64,000 bases of DNA, from NCBI GenBank assembly GCA_002197995.1, contig NGZR01000001.1, forward strand, positions 9,920,001 through 9,984,000. The letters run 5' to 3'. Position 1 is the first letter of the stretch. Every line of letters starts with the position of its first letter. The translations under genes were made by a program, and so were the position numbers. Shown here in pieces: positions 33,848-47,600 of the stretch. This DNA comes from Gaeumannomyces sp. JS-464. Lineage: Eukaryota > Ascomycota > Sordariomycetes > Magnaporthales > Magnaporthaceae. Under the pieces are notes generated by a model. It saw nothing but the letters and a program-made list of their open reading frames with translations. It did not search any database and was not told where the DNA came from.

Positions 33848-36800
33848 GGGAGCGTATACATGTGCGATGAGGCAGGAGGGTGGGCACGTGTTCTCGGAAG
33901 CATTCATTATGTTGCGCGTCATATGGTGGAAGGAAATGTGCGAGTTCGTGTCAGATGAAATTCACCGACCGCTACGACGAAGCCGGCCGGAGGTCGCAAC
34001 ACTGTTCCAAGGAGTGCGGCTTACACGCAAGGAAATAACGCAGAGTCAAGGTGGACACATGTCGGCGTTTATGAGCTGGTTCTTTGTGCCTTGCTGTTTG
34101 GGCTAGCGATTTGCCCGAAGACAAAGACGTGGGTCATACGGAGCCCTTGAGGCCTAGCGTTTCGCATTCAAGGTCAAGATGTTTTCTCTAGCTAGGGGCT
34201 CCTTGCTCGTCAAGACAAACGATATGAAGTCTTCCAAGGACTCTCATACACCGCCATCCGCCATCTGCAGCGCTAGCCCGTGACACCTGGTTAAATCTTG
34301 AAGTGCCGAGGACTTTTTGTGGATATAAGAGAAGCGCGTGCGCGCCAATGCTTTCTAAGCTTGCACGCCATGCGACACGCACACCGGTTTTTCTCCTGCC
34401 TACCTACCTCCCTACCTAAGGTAGGTACCTAGGTAGGTAGGTACCCACCTCTTACCCGGCGGGCACTCGCGGGCGCTTGTAACACGTTCGGCGGCTCCGC
34501 GCTTCAGACCCCTTTCTCTCACAAATTCCCGCAGTTTCACAGATTTTTGCGAACCATCCACGCCACCGCAACGTGTCTGAACCCGTGACGGTCGCAACTA
34601 TGTCGCGTCATTGGCCCGTTCCTGCTCAGTCCGTGATGCCCCGGTAATCACATTTCGGCCGCAACAACGCAGCACGGCACAAAATATGGTTAGAATACCA
34701 TTAGATAACGGGGGCACCAACTTTGTCTACCACTGGAGAGCGAAGCATACGAGGGGCGTGTAGCTTTAGCTCTATTCGATGCTTTGGTGATTATTCCAAG
34801 ATGTATTCCGGAGCGTTTTCTGAGGATCCCCCGGCAGTAACACCAGCGTATGTTGTGATTGCTTCGGTAGCTGTTATAGCGACAGTAGTACTACTTGAAG
34901 GGCCGGTGACAGGGTTGTAGTACGGTTGACGGTTGAAAAGCATTGGAGGGTCATGTAGGATGCCTTTTCCCAGGCCAGGTGATGTAGCACCGCATAGGCG
35001 ATGGGCTTGCCAGTCCGCTCCTAAATAGGTACTACCTAGGTCGTTAGACCCCCGGCCCACGCCCACCCACTGTTGTCCTGCCCCCGGGCCGAAAACCCAC
35101 TACCTAGGTTGGTGCGACCAAATTGAGCCTCGTTGCAACATAGAACTGCCCCACGCCGGTTTCCCAGTATACTTCGCCAACTCGGTAGTACAAAGTGACA
35201 GGTTACATCCCTTTCTCCAACTCTCCGGTTGCCCGTAAGCTCTGGTAAAGGTGAGAAGCTTAGAGCAGGTCAATAGAACTATGCAGCCAGCAATGAGCTA
35301 GCTACACTGTGTTGCTGTTATTGATTTCCCGGCGCTTTTTCTGCCATGCAATCTGACCTTGTAAATTCCGAATGTGATCTGCAAGAAGTGTTACAGAGAC
35401 GTTGAGTCCATATCCCTGTACTTAATTGTCGCACTCTCTGGCTCTCGTCAATGGTTTCCCCACCATCAATCCTCCAAATTGAATTTGTTCAGTAACAATT
35501 GCTCTAACTAGAGCTTGTTAGGCTTTTCGCTTTACTTGCTGAGTCTCCCCCACCGCGACCGCTTGTTTCTAGTGGGTCGAGCGCTTTCCTCACATACGTA
35601 TTCATTACGCCTTCTCCTACAATGATCTCACAAATACATGCATACACAGGGTGAACACAAGCTCTATGTTACACCAGTACCGTAGGCTAGCCACAGCCGC
35701 CATTGTGGCAGATCGAATTCCTCACTTCCGCCGGACCGATGAGGTGTGACAGAAGAAAAGATTGCGGCTGCAACTAGTAGCAGGGGAACTGAGGGTACAC
35801 CTCGCTTCCGCAATCCCTTTCCGGAGGCCCGCCATGCGGCTCGCCTGATAGACGGGCTTTTACATATTCTAGGTACCTACCTAGCCATTTACCGGCGCCC
35901 GTGTGTGAGGTAGCACACGGCACGGGCAGCTGTGGTTCACCTGTGTCGCAACAGCGAAATCGCCAACCGCCAAAGTGCAGTTATCAACCTCAACCGCCAT
36001 TCCTTAATCTTTGGTCTTTTATGTGCGTAAAAGAAAACAAATTGGGGAGAAGAGGATAATATGTGATGGCGATAAGTGCCTGGATTGGCTGGAGCAGGCG
36101 TAACGTGATAGAGCAGAGGGCGCACGAGAAGGATGACGACTGTTAGCGTCATGCATTCAATGCCAGCTCGCCACATAATTGGGCTGCCGTGGGCACTGAG
36201 GTCCCTCTTAGGTCAAATTAGTGGGCCATTTGTAAGTTCGGTGTTGTTTGGCATGATACGCCCTCTGACAAACAGCAACGTTTGGTACCCCACGGCCACC
36301 ATCCCTGATCACGTAGCCATTCTTACGGACGTGAAATCGGTAGGTTAGACGAGAACTCAAGGAGGCCTTCTTCCTTGATGTAATACTAGGACATCCACCG
36401 CTGCACATCCCCGACGATCACCTTTCCCACTCGCCCGCGACAACGCAGAAGTGTGCAAGCCGCCGGCCAGGCCACGAAGAGCAGGCCAGGCCTGTCCGCT
36501 GAATGTCACCTTCTTCGAAATGACAGGCCTGCCTGTCCATCGCACCCGTGTGGGACTAGCTGTCAAATAGGAACGAAGCCACGACATGCAGGCTTCTGTA
36601 GAAACAGAAAGTCCTCGCGGGCATCACTCCCTCCCGGGAGTGCAGGCAGACAGACCACTCCAGCAGTGGACGCCCCCAAGCGATCCAATAAGGGGCCTCA
36701 ATGCACCTCCTGACACCCACACACCCCCGAGCCTCTCGCCAGCTCAGTCTAATCTCTTCTGGGGGCAGCAAGAGGCATTCCGGGCTATCTTCGAGTTGTG

Positions 36801-39800
36801 ACTTGTGACGTGTCTGCCGCACTGGGAAGCGTCTTCCGGCAGGCAACGGGAAGCGAAGCGAAGGAGCCACAAGGACATTGCATGCCAGCTCAGCGCAAAC
36901 AATGGCATCGCGATTCTGCGGAGCAATTTCCTGGATATGTGTCCTTCGACCGTCTTTCTCTCAAAGTCCAGAAGCCAGGGATAATTAGCCACCTGAAAGC
37001 CTGTCATTTATGACTAGGTTCGCCCGTTTTCCCCTTCTGTCAAATATGACAAGTCCCTGCCTCTGAAAATAGGGAGCACCTTGGATGTTTAGATCGCCGA
37101 CTCGGGGATACAGGGGGCCTCGAGTCTCCGTTTGGACCCGGGATGGCGGGAAGGGAGCAAACACGGTAGGGTGGGCATTGACCAAAACACCATTGCCTGC
37201 GATCACACGCAAGGACAGAGCGGGGTTTCGTTGGGTTGGGTTAGATGCCAAGATGCATCTGGGGTGCACGTTGCGCCAGTAATGCGTCGTTAGTTGTCAC
37301 CCTGACGCGGCACTCGCTCGGCAAAAAAAAAATGGGAGGTGTCTAGACTAGATAGGCAATGGAAGTCGGGATCGTAAAAGATACGAGCCTTCGGGCGTCC
37401 TCCAGCGATGCAGTTGGCCGCAGATATTAGGGTCGAGTAATGCCAGCACTTGGGTACCTAGGTGTTTGGATAGACAAGAAATCCTCCGAGCGCTTCGAGT
37501 GGCCTACAGACCACATCTACCCATGACTGGAACCTGTTTGAGTCGAGGCTGTAAAAGAGGGGACACTCGTCTTTGCTCGAACCAAAAGGCGAAAGAGGGC
37601 CACACACGGGGCGCTTGTCTGTGTGGAAACGCCCAGGTCAGGGAAGCCGGTTAGAGGTGTGCTCGGCACATGCACAACCCCCCTCCCCGGGGCCGGGGGG
37701 TTAGACTGAAGGCGCTGGCCATAGGCTGACGGTGACCCTGCAGTGCGGCATCGGCCAGCTGTCAAAGCAGGGCTAGACGACTAGTGGCGGGTAGGCCAAC
37801 ATGGACAAATTCAAACTAAGGACACTATGCCACTCGGCTGGGAAGCTGGTCGCAAGCCCTCTGCATGAAGTAAGCCAAAAAAAAAAAAAAAAAAAAAAAG
37901 ACGCAACGGTTGAAAAACAAAAGCGAAGCCAAAGTGGGGGTTTGGTGTGGCGGCGGGTGCTTGGTGCGGTGAAGAGTATGTGCGTGTGCCAACTCAACCT
38001 TTTGCGCAGGTGCGCGTTTTGAACTCTTTCAAGTGGGAGGCAAAGACAGGTAGTGCTGGTAGGAGGGCTGGAGCCGCCAGAAAGTCCTACAAAAATGGAC
38101 CAAGGCGTGGGAGTTCCAGCTAATTATGTTATTCCCGTACTCTAGCCCGCTATCAAAAGCCGCAGCCGACGCCAAGCCGCCTCCGAGTTTGATGGACAAA
38201 CAAGCTGGATTCTTTGCCAATGAGCCAGCCTTCGCGCGGGCCCGGCTGAGCCTGTCCATTGGAGGGATTCGGCAGTTCTTTCCCCTTCGTGCCAAGTTCA
38301 GTAGCTAATGCGCTAGTGGGAGAATGTGGCAAGTGATCAGCTGGCACAGGTGACTTGACAAGGTAGGAGGCTCGTAGAGATGCCGAAAAAAAGACGGTCA
38401 ACGACGTCCCGGGTGCCCAGCCGGTGTCACTGCATATCTCGACTCCCTACGGGAAGAAAAATCCTCTTGACACTGGGCTGTATCTGGCTAGACTGGATGC
38501 TTGTGTCTGAACTGACGCCAAGAGGATGACGACTGTGGAGATAAAAAGGCCAGGGCTGGATGCCTGGTTCATGGGGGAGCAAGAGGAGAAGAGTGTCGAC
38601 CGGGGATTCGTTTCCCGGGCCCAATCCTTGGCCGGAAGCACCCTCGCTCCCACCGATGCCGAATGATCACCGATTTCCAAGTTCCTCCAGTGATCCGGAA
38701 ATCGGCCTCTCGAGCATCGTGGAAGCAGGCTCCAGACTATGTCGTACTCAGCCAATTTTCGTCCCATGCTCTCTTCAACATGCCTCCTCTCCATTATCTG
38801 ACCTTCCCAATATCGATCGTTTGATTTGCTGGCGCAGCATCATCGTGGCATGCCCGCATAAACGAGATCAACCTTCCAGATATAGCATAATCAGCCACGT
38901 CAAGGGATGAAGTCGGCGCAATAAAATAAAATAAAAAACACAAAGGAAGGATGCTCATGCTGGAGGGGGTGTTTGCTGGCAGCAATACTGTTTGCGTGTT
39001 ATAGGTGGCACTGCAGGGCATCCCGCCATTGATGCGACGCTGGACGGACAGCCATTAATGGGGCAGGCCTGGGCTATATTTCGGCAGCAGATGCCGATGG
39101 GCAAGCTACATGCAACCCAAGGCAAAAATGGGACGAACTACCTACCTGCGCGCGAGCAGCTGCCGGGGTGGCCCGACGTCTCACTGGCGGCCCAATCCGA
39201 GCCGGCCGATGATGGACCGGCGATGGGTGGATGTTCTGCAGGGCGACTTTTTCTCTTCCCTTGTCTGCTATCCCCGTCAAGCTCGGCACACCAGGGTTAC
39301 ATTCAGCGGATGAGATTTTGCTCAGGGTAGCAACAGAGATTCTCGTCGTATTTTATCTTGATAGCGGGATTTGGCAGAAAGGATCATCTCGCTTGATTTT
39401 CAGGCCAGTTGCCAGGCTAGAATCGTTTTCATCTGCCCCAAGTGCCGGAGCCGTGGATCGTTGCCAGTCAGGCTAGAGACTGGCAGCAGGGCGCCGAGGG
39501 GTGCGTAGGCGAGCCTTGGCCGCATCCTCGTCGACGTTCGAGTCCAGACAAATGCGGTATCCCGCGACGAGGGAGAGCCCCAGCCTTCTCCCCGTCCTTG
39601 TGCTTCTTGCACTCTCGGCTAATGTTGCGTAAAATCCTGAACAGCTGGGCTGAGGGTGGGGGGCCCACAGACTCCTCAGCCCAGCAAGCCACCCATGCGA
39701 GGAGGGATCGACCTTTGCTGTTTGTCCTCTTGGAAATGGGCGATTGCGGGATGCCTTTTTCGCCCACACGTGACAAATAATGGCGTGCGCAGAAAGAGAT

Positions 39801-41704
39801 CGTCGCCCCAACCCCACGCCTGTCGTTGTCTCGCCCCGGCCCCCCCAAAACGGCAAACGGTGAGGAGCCGCTTGCTGTGCCCACGCGGGAAATCTAACGG
39901 CTAATTGCAGGCCGGCACGACATGTCCTGGCGCCCGGGTGAGAAACGAGAGTGAATCCAGACTTGCCAAGGAGTGCCACTTGTAAAAAAAGGAAAACCGA
40001 AAGGGAACAGCGCGCGGCCCATTGCGCCATCAAGTCATGGATGCCATACAGAAATACGAGCAGAGCATTGCGTGGCGCCCAATAGAGCGTCTAGCCAGCC
40101 ATCCATCCAGCGCCGCCCACAGACCCAATACCGGGTCGCGGTGAGCTAGCAGCCACCCTGGGCAGGGGTTTTGCAGGAAAGGGAAACAAGCACGAACAAA
40201 CGAATGGGCAGACGGGGCAACTGCTCCGTGGAGCAGGGCTGCCGCTGGCCGTCAACTCTCGACAAACGCCGACTGTGCGGCTCGAGGGGCTCCCATGTCG
40301 GTCCGATAAAAAAAACAGAAAAAAAACACTCTTTTTATCCACCAAATCAAACATAGGGCCGCCTCCCTGGACACACACGGGTAACCGACAACGGCCCATG
40401 CTGGCCGAGGCTGCCTCTCCTCCATAAGACCAGCCGAGGAAACTACCCCAACCCAGGCACACGCAGAAAAGAAAAAAGAAAAAAAGAGGCCCGTGCCTCC
40501 GCCTCGTTCCGGACCTGGGCCTTTGATCCTGAACGGCTTAAATGCCGATCCTAAGGGGCTCCTGCACCCCCTCCTCAACCGAAAAGGTCCAGTCCTGCGG
40601 GTGGGAAAGAGTGTTCCGGCAGGCAAAAAACATTGCTTGTCTTTTATTGGGTATGTGGCGCGCGCACGTCTGTTTTCCTACCTATCCCAATTTGGAAAGG
40701 TTTGGCAATGATGGAGGGAGGGGTGCGGCGGGACATGGATGTGGAGAGAACCAGACAATGAATGGATGGGAGGAGGCGTGTGTTTGTGCGTCCCGTGAGA
40801 ACCCAAAATCCACACCCAACGCCGTTCTCCAGTCCTTTTTTTTTTTTTTTTCTTCTAGGCTGCCACAAACTGCTCACTCTCGTCCGCACCGTTCGCCGTC
40901 TCCCCAACGAGGCAACTACCTCGGGCCTCGTTCTCCGGGGCAGAACCCCGCGGACCGACTTGGGGGCCTCGCTGCTCCACAACAGATGCCCCTATCTGCC
41001 CATGCCTGCCGTGCACCTCCCGACGCCAGTCTTTCACGTCACGTTGCAACTTGGCAGGTCAAGGCCAGGCCGGCAGAACAAAGACGGGAACGGACTGACA
41101 AGGCGTCAGTCCCCGTCCCCCTGGCCCCGCCCCATCAGCTCCCAGAATGCACGAGGATGGGCCCATGAGACCCTCCAGAGTTTCTTTTTTTTTCTGCTTC
41201 CTTCTTTTTCCCACTGCCGCACAACGGTTCGGTCCCGGCCGTGCCGGCCGGAATCCATTTCTTCAGCTCGGACGGCAGAGCAAAATTTTGTAAATTTTTA
41301 TTTTTATTTTCCTTGGTCGATTACTGGAGCTAGCTAAACTAGCTGCCGAAGCACTAATTACCAGGCAAGTTTCCACATCCCCGTCTCCTCGACGGGGTTT
41401 TTTTTAGCGCCTGAAATCTTGCGTGCTGGCATAACATCGTAGTGTCTGTCCGTTGGTGACAAGCCACCCAAGGCACGGGGTATTATGGGGTCATTTGGAC
41501 CGACAGGGTGTACCACGAAACAAGGGAAAAGAAGACAAAAAAAAAAACAGATCAAGTGGTAGAAAAGAGAAGAAGAAAAAAACACCAGACCAAAAGGGAT
41601 AGCAGCCACCAATGATCTCCACCCAGCCTCCCCCACACCGCTCCTGCGATACCTCTGTGCGCCCATGCACAAAGGCCCTGTCTGCCTGGCCCAGCCTCGG
41701 CCTG
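33848..41704. other. 7.9-kb region without a recognisable gene
   Basis: No frame on either strand shows a domain, codon pattern or splice structure I can support. The stretch 34700-36100 is AT-richer than its surroundings and carries several TACCTAGGTA-type palindromes. A 65-codon frame at about 34723-34920 contains a hydrophobic segment but begins with TTG and has no support. Poly-A (37879-37899) and T-rich tracts occur. It may contain lineage-specific genes, non-coding RNA or decayed repeats. Confidence 0.45.
34398..34445. repeat. palindromic TACCTAGGTA-type microsatellite
   Basis: Repeated CTACCTAC is followed by its mirror GGTAGGTACCTAGGTAGGTA, giving a near-perfect palindrome. Related short copies lie at 5707-5718, 30599-30640, 35028-35042, 35098-35108, 35868-35884 and 37454-37463. 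Confidence 0.8.
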
Positions 41705-44690
41705 TCACATCCAGCTGGGATGGCTCCGCCGCCTTTGATGCGCGCAGCGGCCCTTATCGCCCCTTTCCAGCGGAGAGCCGGGCCTGGTCGGCCGAGGGGC
41801 CCGGGGCGCGAGGCCGTCAGCTGGCCCTCCCCCCTGCTGCTGCTGCTGCTGCTGCAACGACGCCACGTCGACGTTGATGTCGGCGTCGGCGTCTACATCT
41901 GCGTCTGGCGTCTACGTCTGCATCTGCATCTGCATCCATGTCTGCGTCTCCCGCTTGTTGCTTTGGCTGCTGTTGCTGCTGCTGGCCAGCCGTCGGCGTC
42001 GGCGCTGCCGCGGCCGGCGCCTCCATCTTGATGGGTACGACCGACTGGTCGTGGGGCTGCTGCTGCTGCTGGGCGCTGCTGCCGAGGAACGCGGTCTCGA
42101 AAGCGGCCGCGCGAGGAACAGGCGAGGCAGCAGCGGTGCCGGTTCCAGAAACCGGGTTGGTGGGTAAACTCGCGGACGCCATCAGCGACACCACCCCGTA
42201 GCAGCTGGAGGCGGGTAGCACGGCAGCAGCAGCGCCGGCGTCCTGCTGGTAGTCGCCGCCGTGGTAGCGGGCACCAATCTGGTGGCCGCCGGCGGCGGCC
42301 TGCTGCAGTGGCGCCTGCTGCATGGCCAGCCTGTCACGCTGCTCCTGCAGGCGACGCTCGTGTCCCAGGTAGTCGTAGGGTGGGTGAGGGTGGTGGCGCT
42401 GCTGCTCCCCCGCGAAGTGTGATGGCGTCGGCGCGACAGGGATGAGGTGCTGCGTGTGATAGCTCTGCGGCTGCTGCTGGTGGAGGTGGTGGATGGAGGG
42501 CTGCAGGTGAGGACCACACAGATGGACGATCTCTGCACCCATGCCTCCGCCTCCTCCCGGCACGCCAGGGTGGCTGTCGTAGCTCGGCTGGAAGTGCAGC
42601 TCGTGGTGGGCCAGCCGCGTCGACAACACAGCGCCCCCGGGTCCGCGGTAGCCGAGGCTCCCCCCGCCGGACCGCAGGTTGGAGGAAGAGGAGGCGGGGT
42701 GGTGGAGGTGGTAGGTCTGGTCGTGGCCACGTAGCTGCAGGGCAGTGGAGGAGGACGCGGAGGAAGGGCCAGCAGCTGCGGACACGCCGAACTGGTAGTG
42801 TGAGGTGGATGAGGAGGCCTGATGATATTGCTGCTCCTGCTGTTGCTTGCAGACCCTGCTGCCGCCCTTTCCTCGTGCCTTCTTCCTGTCGCGCGTCGTC
42901 GGGTCCACCTGCCCGGCCTTGATCGCCCAGGGCTCCAGATACCATATGGCAAGCTTCTTGTCGTCCCGCGAGGACGTTCTCTTCTTTCTCCTCGCGTCCG
43001 TCGTGCCGTCGCCAGGGGCGTCTTGCGACGAGCCGCTCCCGCCGGGGTCCACTTTCGTAAAGGCCTGTTTCCATGGGTTTTGCAACAAGACGGTCAGTCA
43101 GGTTCACCATAGCCACTTCTTCACTTATGTTTCTGCGCCCTTTCTTTCCCCTCCCGTCAAAGTTGACCTACCCGATTCATGCTGAGGTTGTGGCGGATGC
43201 TGTTCATCCATCCGTTCGTCCCGCCCACATCTTCCTGGCACTTGGTGGTGTTCTTTCTGAACCAGTCGTAGATCCTTTGCAGCTCCATAGGCCTGAAGTT
43301 GTTCTCCTTGAAGCATTGGAATAGCAGCTTGGCATAGGGAATATTGGCCTTCGTCGGCTCCCCTCGGGCACCGGGCTGCTTACTTGGGCCCTGCCTCCCA
43401 TTGGCAGACACGCCCGCAATATCCCGATCTTGGGGGCCACCAGTCGCTCTTGTCTGGATGTCTAGAGGGGCTCCTGCGCTCTGCTGCTGTTCTTGTTGCT
43501 GCTGAGGCCGGCCGACGAAAGTGATGCCGCCGCCGCCGCCGCCGTGTTGCCCAGGGAAGCCGCCGCTGTGGGAAGGACCCGCAAAGAACGCAGGCGGGCT
43601 GCTGCCTCGAGGTGATGGGCCGCCACTCTCGGGGTACGGGTTCAAGGCAGCAGTAGTATTGCTGCCCAGGGCGCCGCTTAGTTGTTGTTGCCCATGTTGT
43701 TGCGGCTGGTCGACAAAGCTGTCGCCGCCGACAAGGTTGCTGTTGGCAAGGAAGCGGTGACTGCTGCTGCTCTTTCCAGACACCATGGGATAGTTGCCCG
43801 CCTGGCCACCGGTGTTGCCGCTTACGACCGCGCGCTGGAAGCGTGTCCGTGGCGTCACGCAGTTGCTTTGGCTAAAAGTCGGCGTGGGGGACAGCGAGTA
43901 CTCGAGGCCAGGGGTCGGGCTATCCGCAAACAAGCCAGGAGTGTCGGCGGCGGGGGCGGCAGCAGCAGGGTACGTTGGCGAGGAGCCTGAGGGAGCCAGG
44001 GCCGACGACATTGCTTGCTGGGGGTGGATGTGGACGGTGGCCGGGCCTGAGGCGAAGGCGTCAAACTGCTGGTGATGGTGGTGGTGTGGTGTGTTGTAGC
44101 GCTTGCCCATCACTGGCATCACCGATGTTTGGGCCTGGGAGCTGGCAAAGGTGTCCTGGGAAAGGGTTTGCCAGCCGATGTTGTAATGATGAGGCGCTTG
44201 CTGGAACGGCGACAAAGTTGGCGTGGCAGCTGGCCAGGACGTGTCGGCATTATTAAAAGCCGCAGCGAAGTCGCCGGCCCTGGGATAGTATCCCGCGCTC
44301 GTGGCGCCATCGTCGGCAGCACTGCTGGCCTCGCCGGTCTGGTGATCTGCCAGAGTGAAAGTGCCGGGGTCCAGGGGCGAGGAGGGGTAGAGGCCGAACT
44401 TGTGATCCGGGATCACGTCGTAGTCGTGCTCCTCTTGGGCGGGCGCAGCGCTGCCGGCGATGGGGTGCCAGCACACCACGCCGTCCATCTGGGTCATCAG
44501 CGGGGTGTGCAGCGGGAGGATCTCTGGCTCGTTGGAGACGTGTGGCGAGGGCTCGCCGCACGTCGTGTCGGGATACGGCGTCATGGCTTCAAGCATGGTG
44601 TCAGGCGACGGGTGCTGGGAGGTGCCGCCGCTGTGGTGGCTTGGTGTTGGCGGCAGCGGGTCGTTGTTGTTGTTGTCGTCTCGCTCCATC
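41705..44690 (-). CDS. forkhead (winged-helix) transcription factor
   Basis: A nuclear DNA-binding regulator. Exon 1 is 44690-43172 and exon 2 starts at 43064. The long open frame above 44690 begins with TTG, so the first true ATG (MERDDNNNND) was chosen. About 440 residues of Gln/His/Ser/Pro-rich sequence precede the forkhead domain at the exon junction: NIPYAKLLFQCFKENNF, LQRIYDWFRKNT, then the recognition helix GWMNSIRHNLSMNR joined by the phase-0 intron to AFTKVDP. A basic patch (ARRKKRTSSRDDKK) and a WYLEPW segment follow. The C-terminal half has many Gln and His runs. Near 41905 an Asp-Ala repeat breaks frame: as given it turns into poly-Arg and stops at 41817, whereas a one-base shift continues the DADVDADAD pattern into VASLQQQQQQQ with a stop at 41705. 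The regulated process cannot be told. Confidence 0.85.
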
Positions 44691-47600
44691 TTCAGATCGT
44701 CATCAGCCGAAAACAGAGTGTGGAGCTTGCTGTTTCTGTTGCTAGCGTCGTGAAAGAGGAAGGGACCAACGTGCCAGACCCTTTGGCTTGCTGGTGGGGG
44801 TCGTTTTTGTGACTGGGCGTGTACCAACGGCTCGCCAGGTGCGACACGGGCCTGATAGACAGGCACAGGAGCTTGGGGTACGGCTTGACGGCTCAGGCTC
44901 CGCTCGACGGATGTGGCTTGGTAGATGCTTGTGTCGTGCAAGGCAGATCAGACACGGCTGGCGGCTGTCAGCTGGCACTGGCAAGTTGTCTATCTCTCGT
45001 CTCGTCCCTGGGTTCCGTGCCTCGCGTTAGAGTTGCTGCTTGCTGCTGGTGTCTCTGAAAGGGCTATTTTTGGAAGGTGTATTTAGAGAAGTTGTGGTGG
45101 TCGACACGAGTGATGTGGCGAAACAAAAATGTGCTTGTATGCTTTGTATCAAGATGGGCTCGCGGTGAGAGCGTGGTGATGGGACCCTGGTGGACGCCAA
45201 GACCCTCTTTTCGGGTGCCGCCTCTCCACGGCGCTGGCGCCGACAGCAACACCACCGTGCGAATCAGGAAGATTTCAAAAGAAAGGCAGGTGATGGGCTA
45301 GCATAGGGTGGGGGTCCCGCACAGCTGTCAACAGAGCCAAGCCCCAGAGGAGGTGACGTCTGCCTCACAGGTGTACAACACACGACGGGACGCTGTAGTG
45401 TAATAGGCCGAGCAAGCACCTGTGCGCCACTCTAAAGCAGAATTCAAAACAGGAGCTGGCGGGAGGGCGGTGGTCCAACCAGGAGGGCCAAAGACGGGGA
45501 AATCAAAGCCCGGTGTGTGCTATCCCAATACGTGGACAACACGCAAAAGGCGGCTGTGCGTGGCTGCGCCGGTTGGCCGTTGGCCACGGACCGGTGAACA
45601 GTTCAGCAAAGCTGCCAACCGCAGGATGGGCAGAGTTGAATAATAAGGCCGGGTGCTTGGGAAGGATGCTTGACGAGTGAGGGACGAGTGAGTGCAGGGC
45701 GGGTGGAGGAGGTTTATTAGAACTATTAAGAATCAGAGATCCGGTCCCAGAAACCAGGAACGAGACAGCTGGATCTCGGGGACTTTTACCCACTACTTAT
45801 TTCTCAGGTTAGACTGGGTTTCGAGACGGGGAAAAGGACCGAGCCAGCTGGATTTAGTCGGGGCTTTTTTTCGCTCCTGGCCCTGCCCGTCCACCCATGA
45901 CGGAGCCGGGAGATACCCACCAAACTACATGCAACTATATCATATTTTCAAAAAGAGACGCCGTTATCCCCGCCCGAGGCCAGTGACAGGGATAGAAAGA
46001 CAGGTACCCAGGTACCCGGGAGCGCACAATCCTGCCCTGCCAGATACACCCGCGGCTCCGCCATTTTCTTGCAGGAACAGAAGCATAAAAGGTCCCTGGC
46101 AGCGGCAGAGACGCTGACGAACGTGTATCCGCTGCCCATTGAGTCAAAGACGCGCATATGACAGGTCGACGCACACCCAGGGCGTGTGTGCCCGCTGCTG
46201 TGCTGTGTCATGGAGAAGGTGAGTGTGGGGGGGTGTGAGTGGTGTGTGTTTCCAGTGCGGGAATGCTTCTGTGTTTCCACGCTGCATACGCCATACGGTG
46301 CTGCATGTAGGCCCTCACGTTTGCAAAGCTGCGAGGCGCAAAGGGGAGGGGGATGGATGCGGGCTGGGGCAGGGAAACACCAAGCCCGTGCTGGCTTGCA
46401 CGCCTCCTGTCACGTACGTCCATGCCTGGCGCTGTGCGGACGGTTTGAATTTGTGGCTCAGGGGGAGAGAGGAGGTTCTGGGCTTTCCCGCCGAGGCACT
46501 ATGACAAAACAGTAAAGCTGTCACAACTCACAAGCAAACGGGCAAGAATTGGGGTCATTCTTTTCCTCTCCCAGGGGCCGGGGCCGGCACCAGCGCCCGC
46601 TAGCATCCCGTCCATGCAGGGGGCAAGTGCAGCTAAAAAAAAAAACAAAAAATAAAAAAAAAAACGAGACTTCGTGGGCGACGGCGGGAACGGCTGGTTC
46701 GGTCCGGGAGGTGGGAAAAAAAAGCGGCAAAAACCAGGGAGAATGAAGGAGAAAGAGAAGGGGGAGCAAGATCCTAGGGACCAAACTGCATTCATCACAT
46801 GTGCCCGCCCATCTTCCCCCACGTCCCAAGGAGCTAATGTAGTTCGGCCGCCCGGGACCCAGGCTCAGGAGGAGAGAGCAAAACCCAGGGCGTGGGGGCG
46901 GAACCCAGCAGCTTCTGCCCTTGCCACCTCTCCAGATAACGGCCGCAGGCCGCATCTGCATCTGGGCGTGTGTATGTGTGTGCGCGTGTGGTTGGTGGTT
47001 TGCAGGAAGGATATGTCGATGGCCGAAAGCCAGGGAAAATGCGGTCGGCCGGCCGGCTGGCAAGTGGACCGGGGAGCCGGCTGCTGCTGTCAAAGGCGGT
47101 TGGTGTGTCGGGACTGGGGTGGGGAGCTAGCTGGCAGCATGCAGCAGGGCCGGCAGCAGCAGCAGCACCAGCAGCAGGCACAGAAGGCAGCCAGTGGCGC
47201 AGCCAGACAACGGGACACCGGGCCATGAGGTAATGGCGACACAAGCGGGAGGGGGTAATGGGGGTGGGCAGCGGCACAACGACAGCGCCTGTGACTGTTG
47301 CAAATATGCCGGGCGCGTCCAGATAGCTTCGGGCACTGGTACGACTGTTGGGAGTAGCGGCCTGGGAAGGCCTGAGGTCTTTTTCTTTGATCTCTGAATG
47401 TGTGAACCAGAGAGAGGGGAGAGGACGGGAAGGGGATCAATGAATGGGATGGACAAAAAGGGGAATGGGGGAGCACTGGGCCAGGCCCGGTCCCCTTGAC
47501 TGCCACCACCAGCCAGCCAGCCAAAAAAGGTACCCAGAGGTAACCTACCTGCCCTCTTCACCCGCAGCACACTAGCATTACTACCTGCCACCCGTCGTGG

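Noticed and set aside
34723..34920. 65-codon frame with a hydrophobic segment
   Set aside because: It begins with TTG, lies in AT-richer sequence, and shows neither codon bias nor splice sites linking it to other exons.
39468..40033. Minus-strand frames of 138 and 186 codons
   Set aside because: They overlap each other in different frames, and have no domain, no good start and no splice structure; typical chance frames in GC-rich DNA.
44691..44941. N-terminal extension of the forkhead protein
   Set aside because: The frame opens with TTG and has no ATG before 44690.
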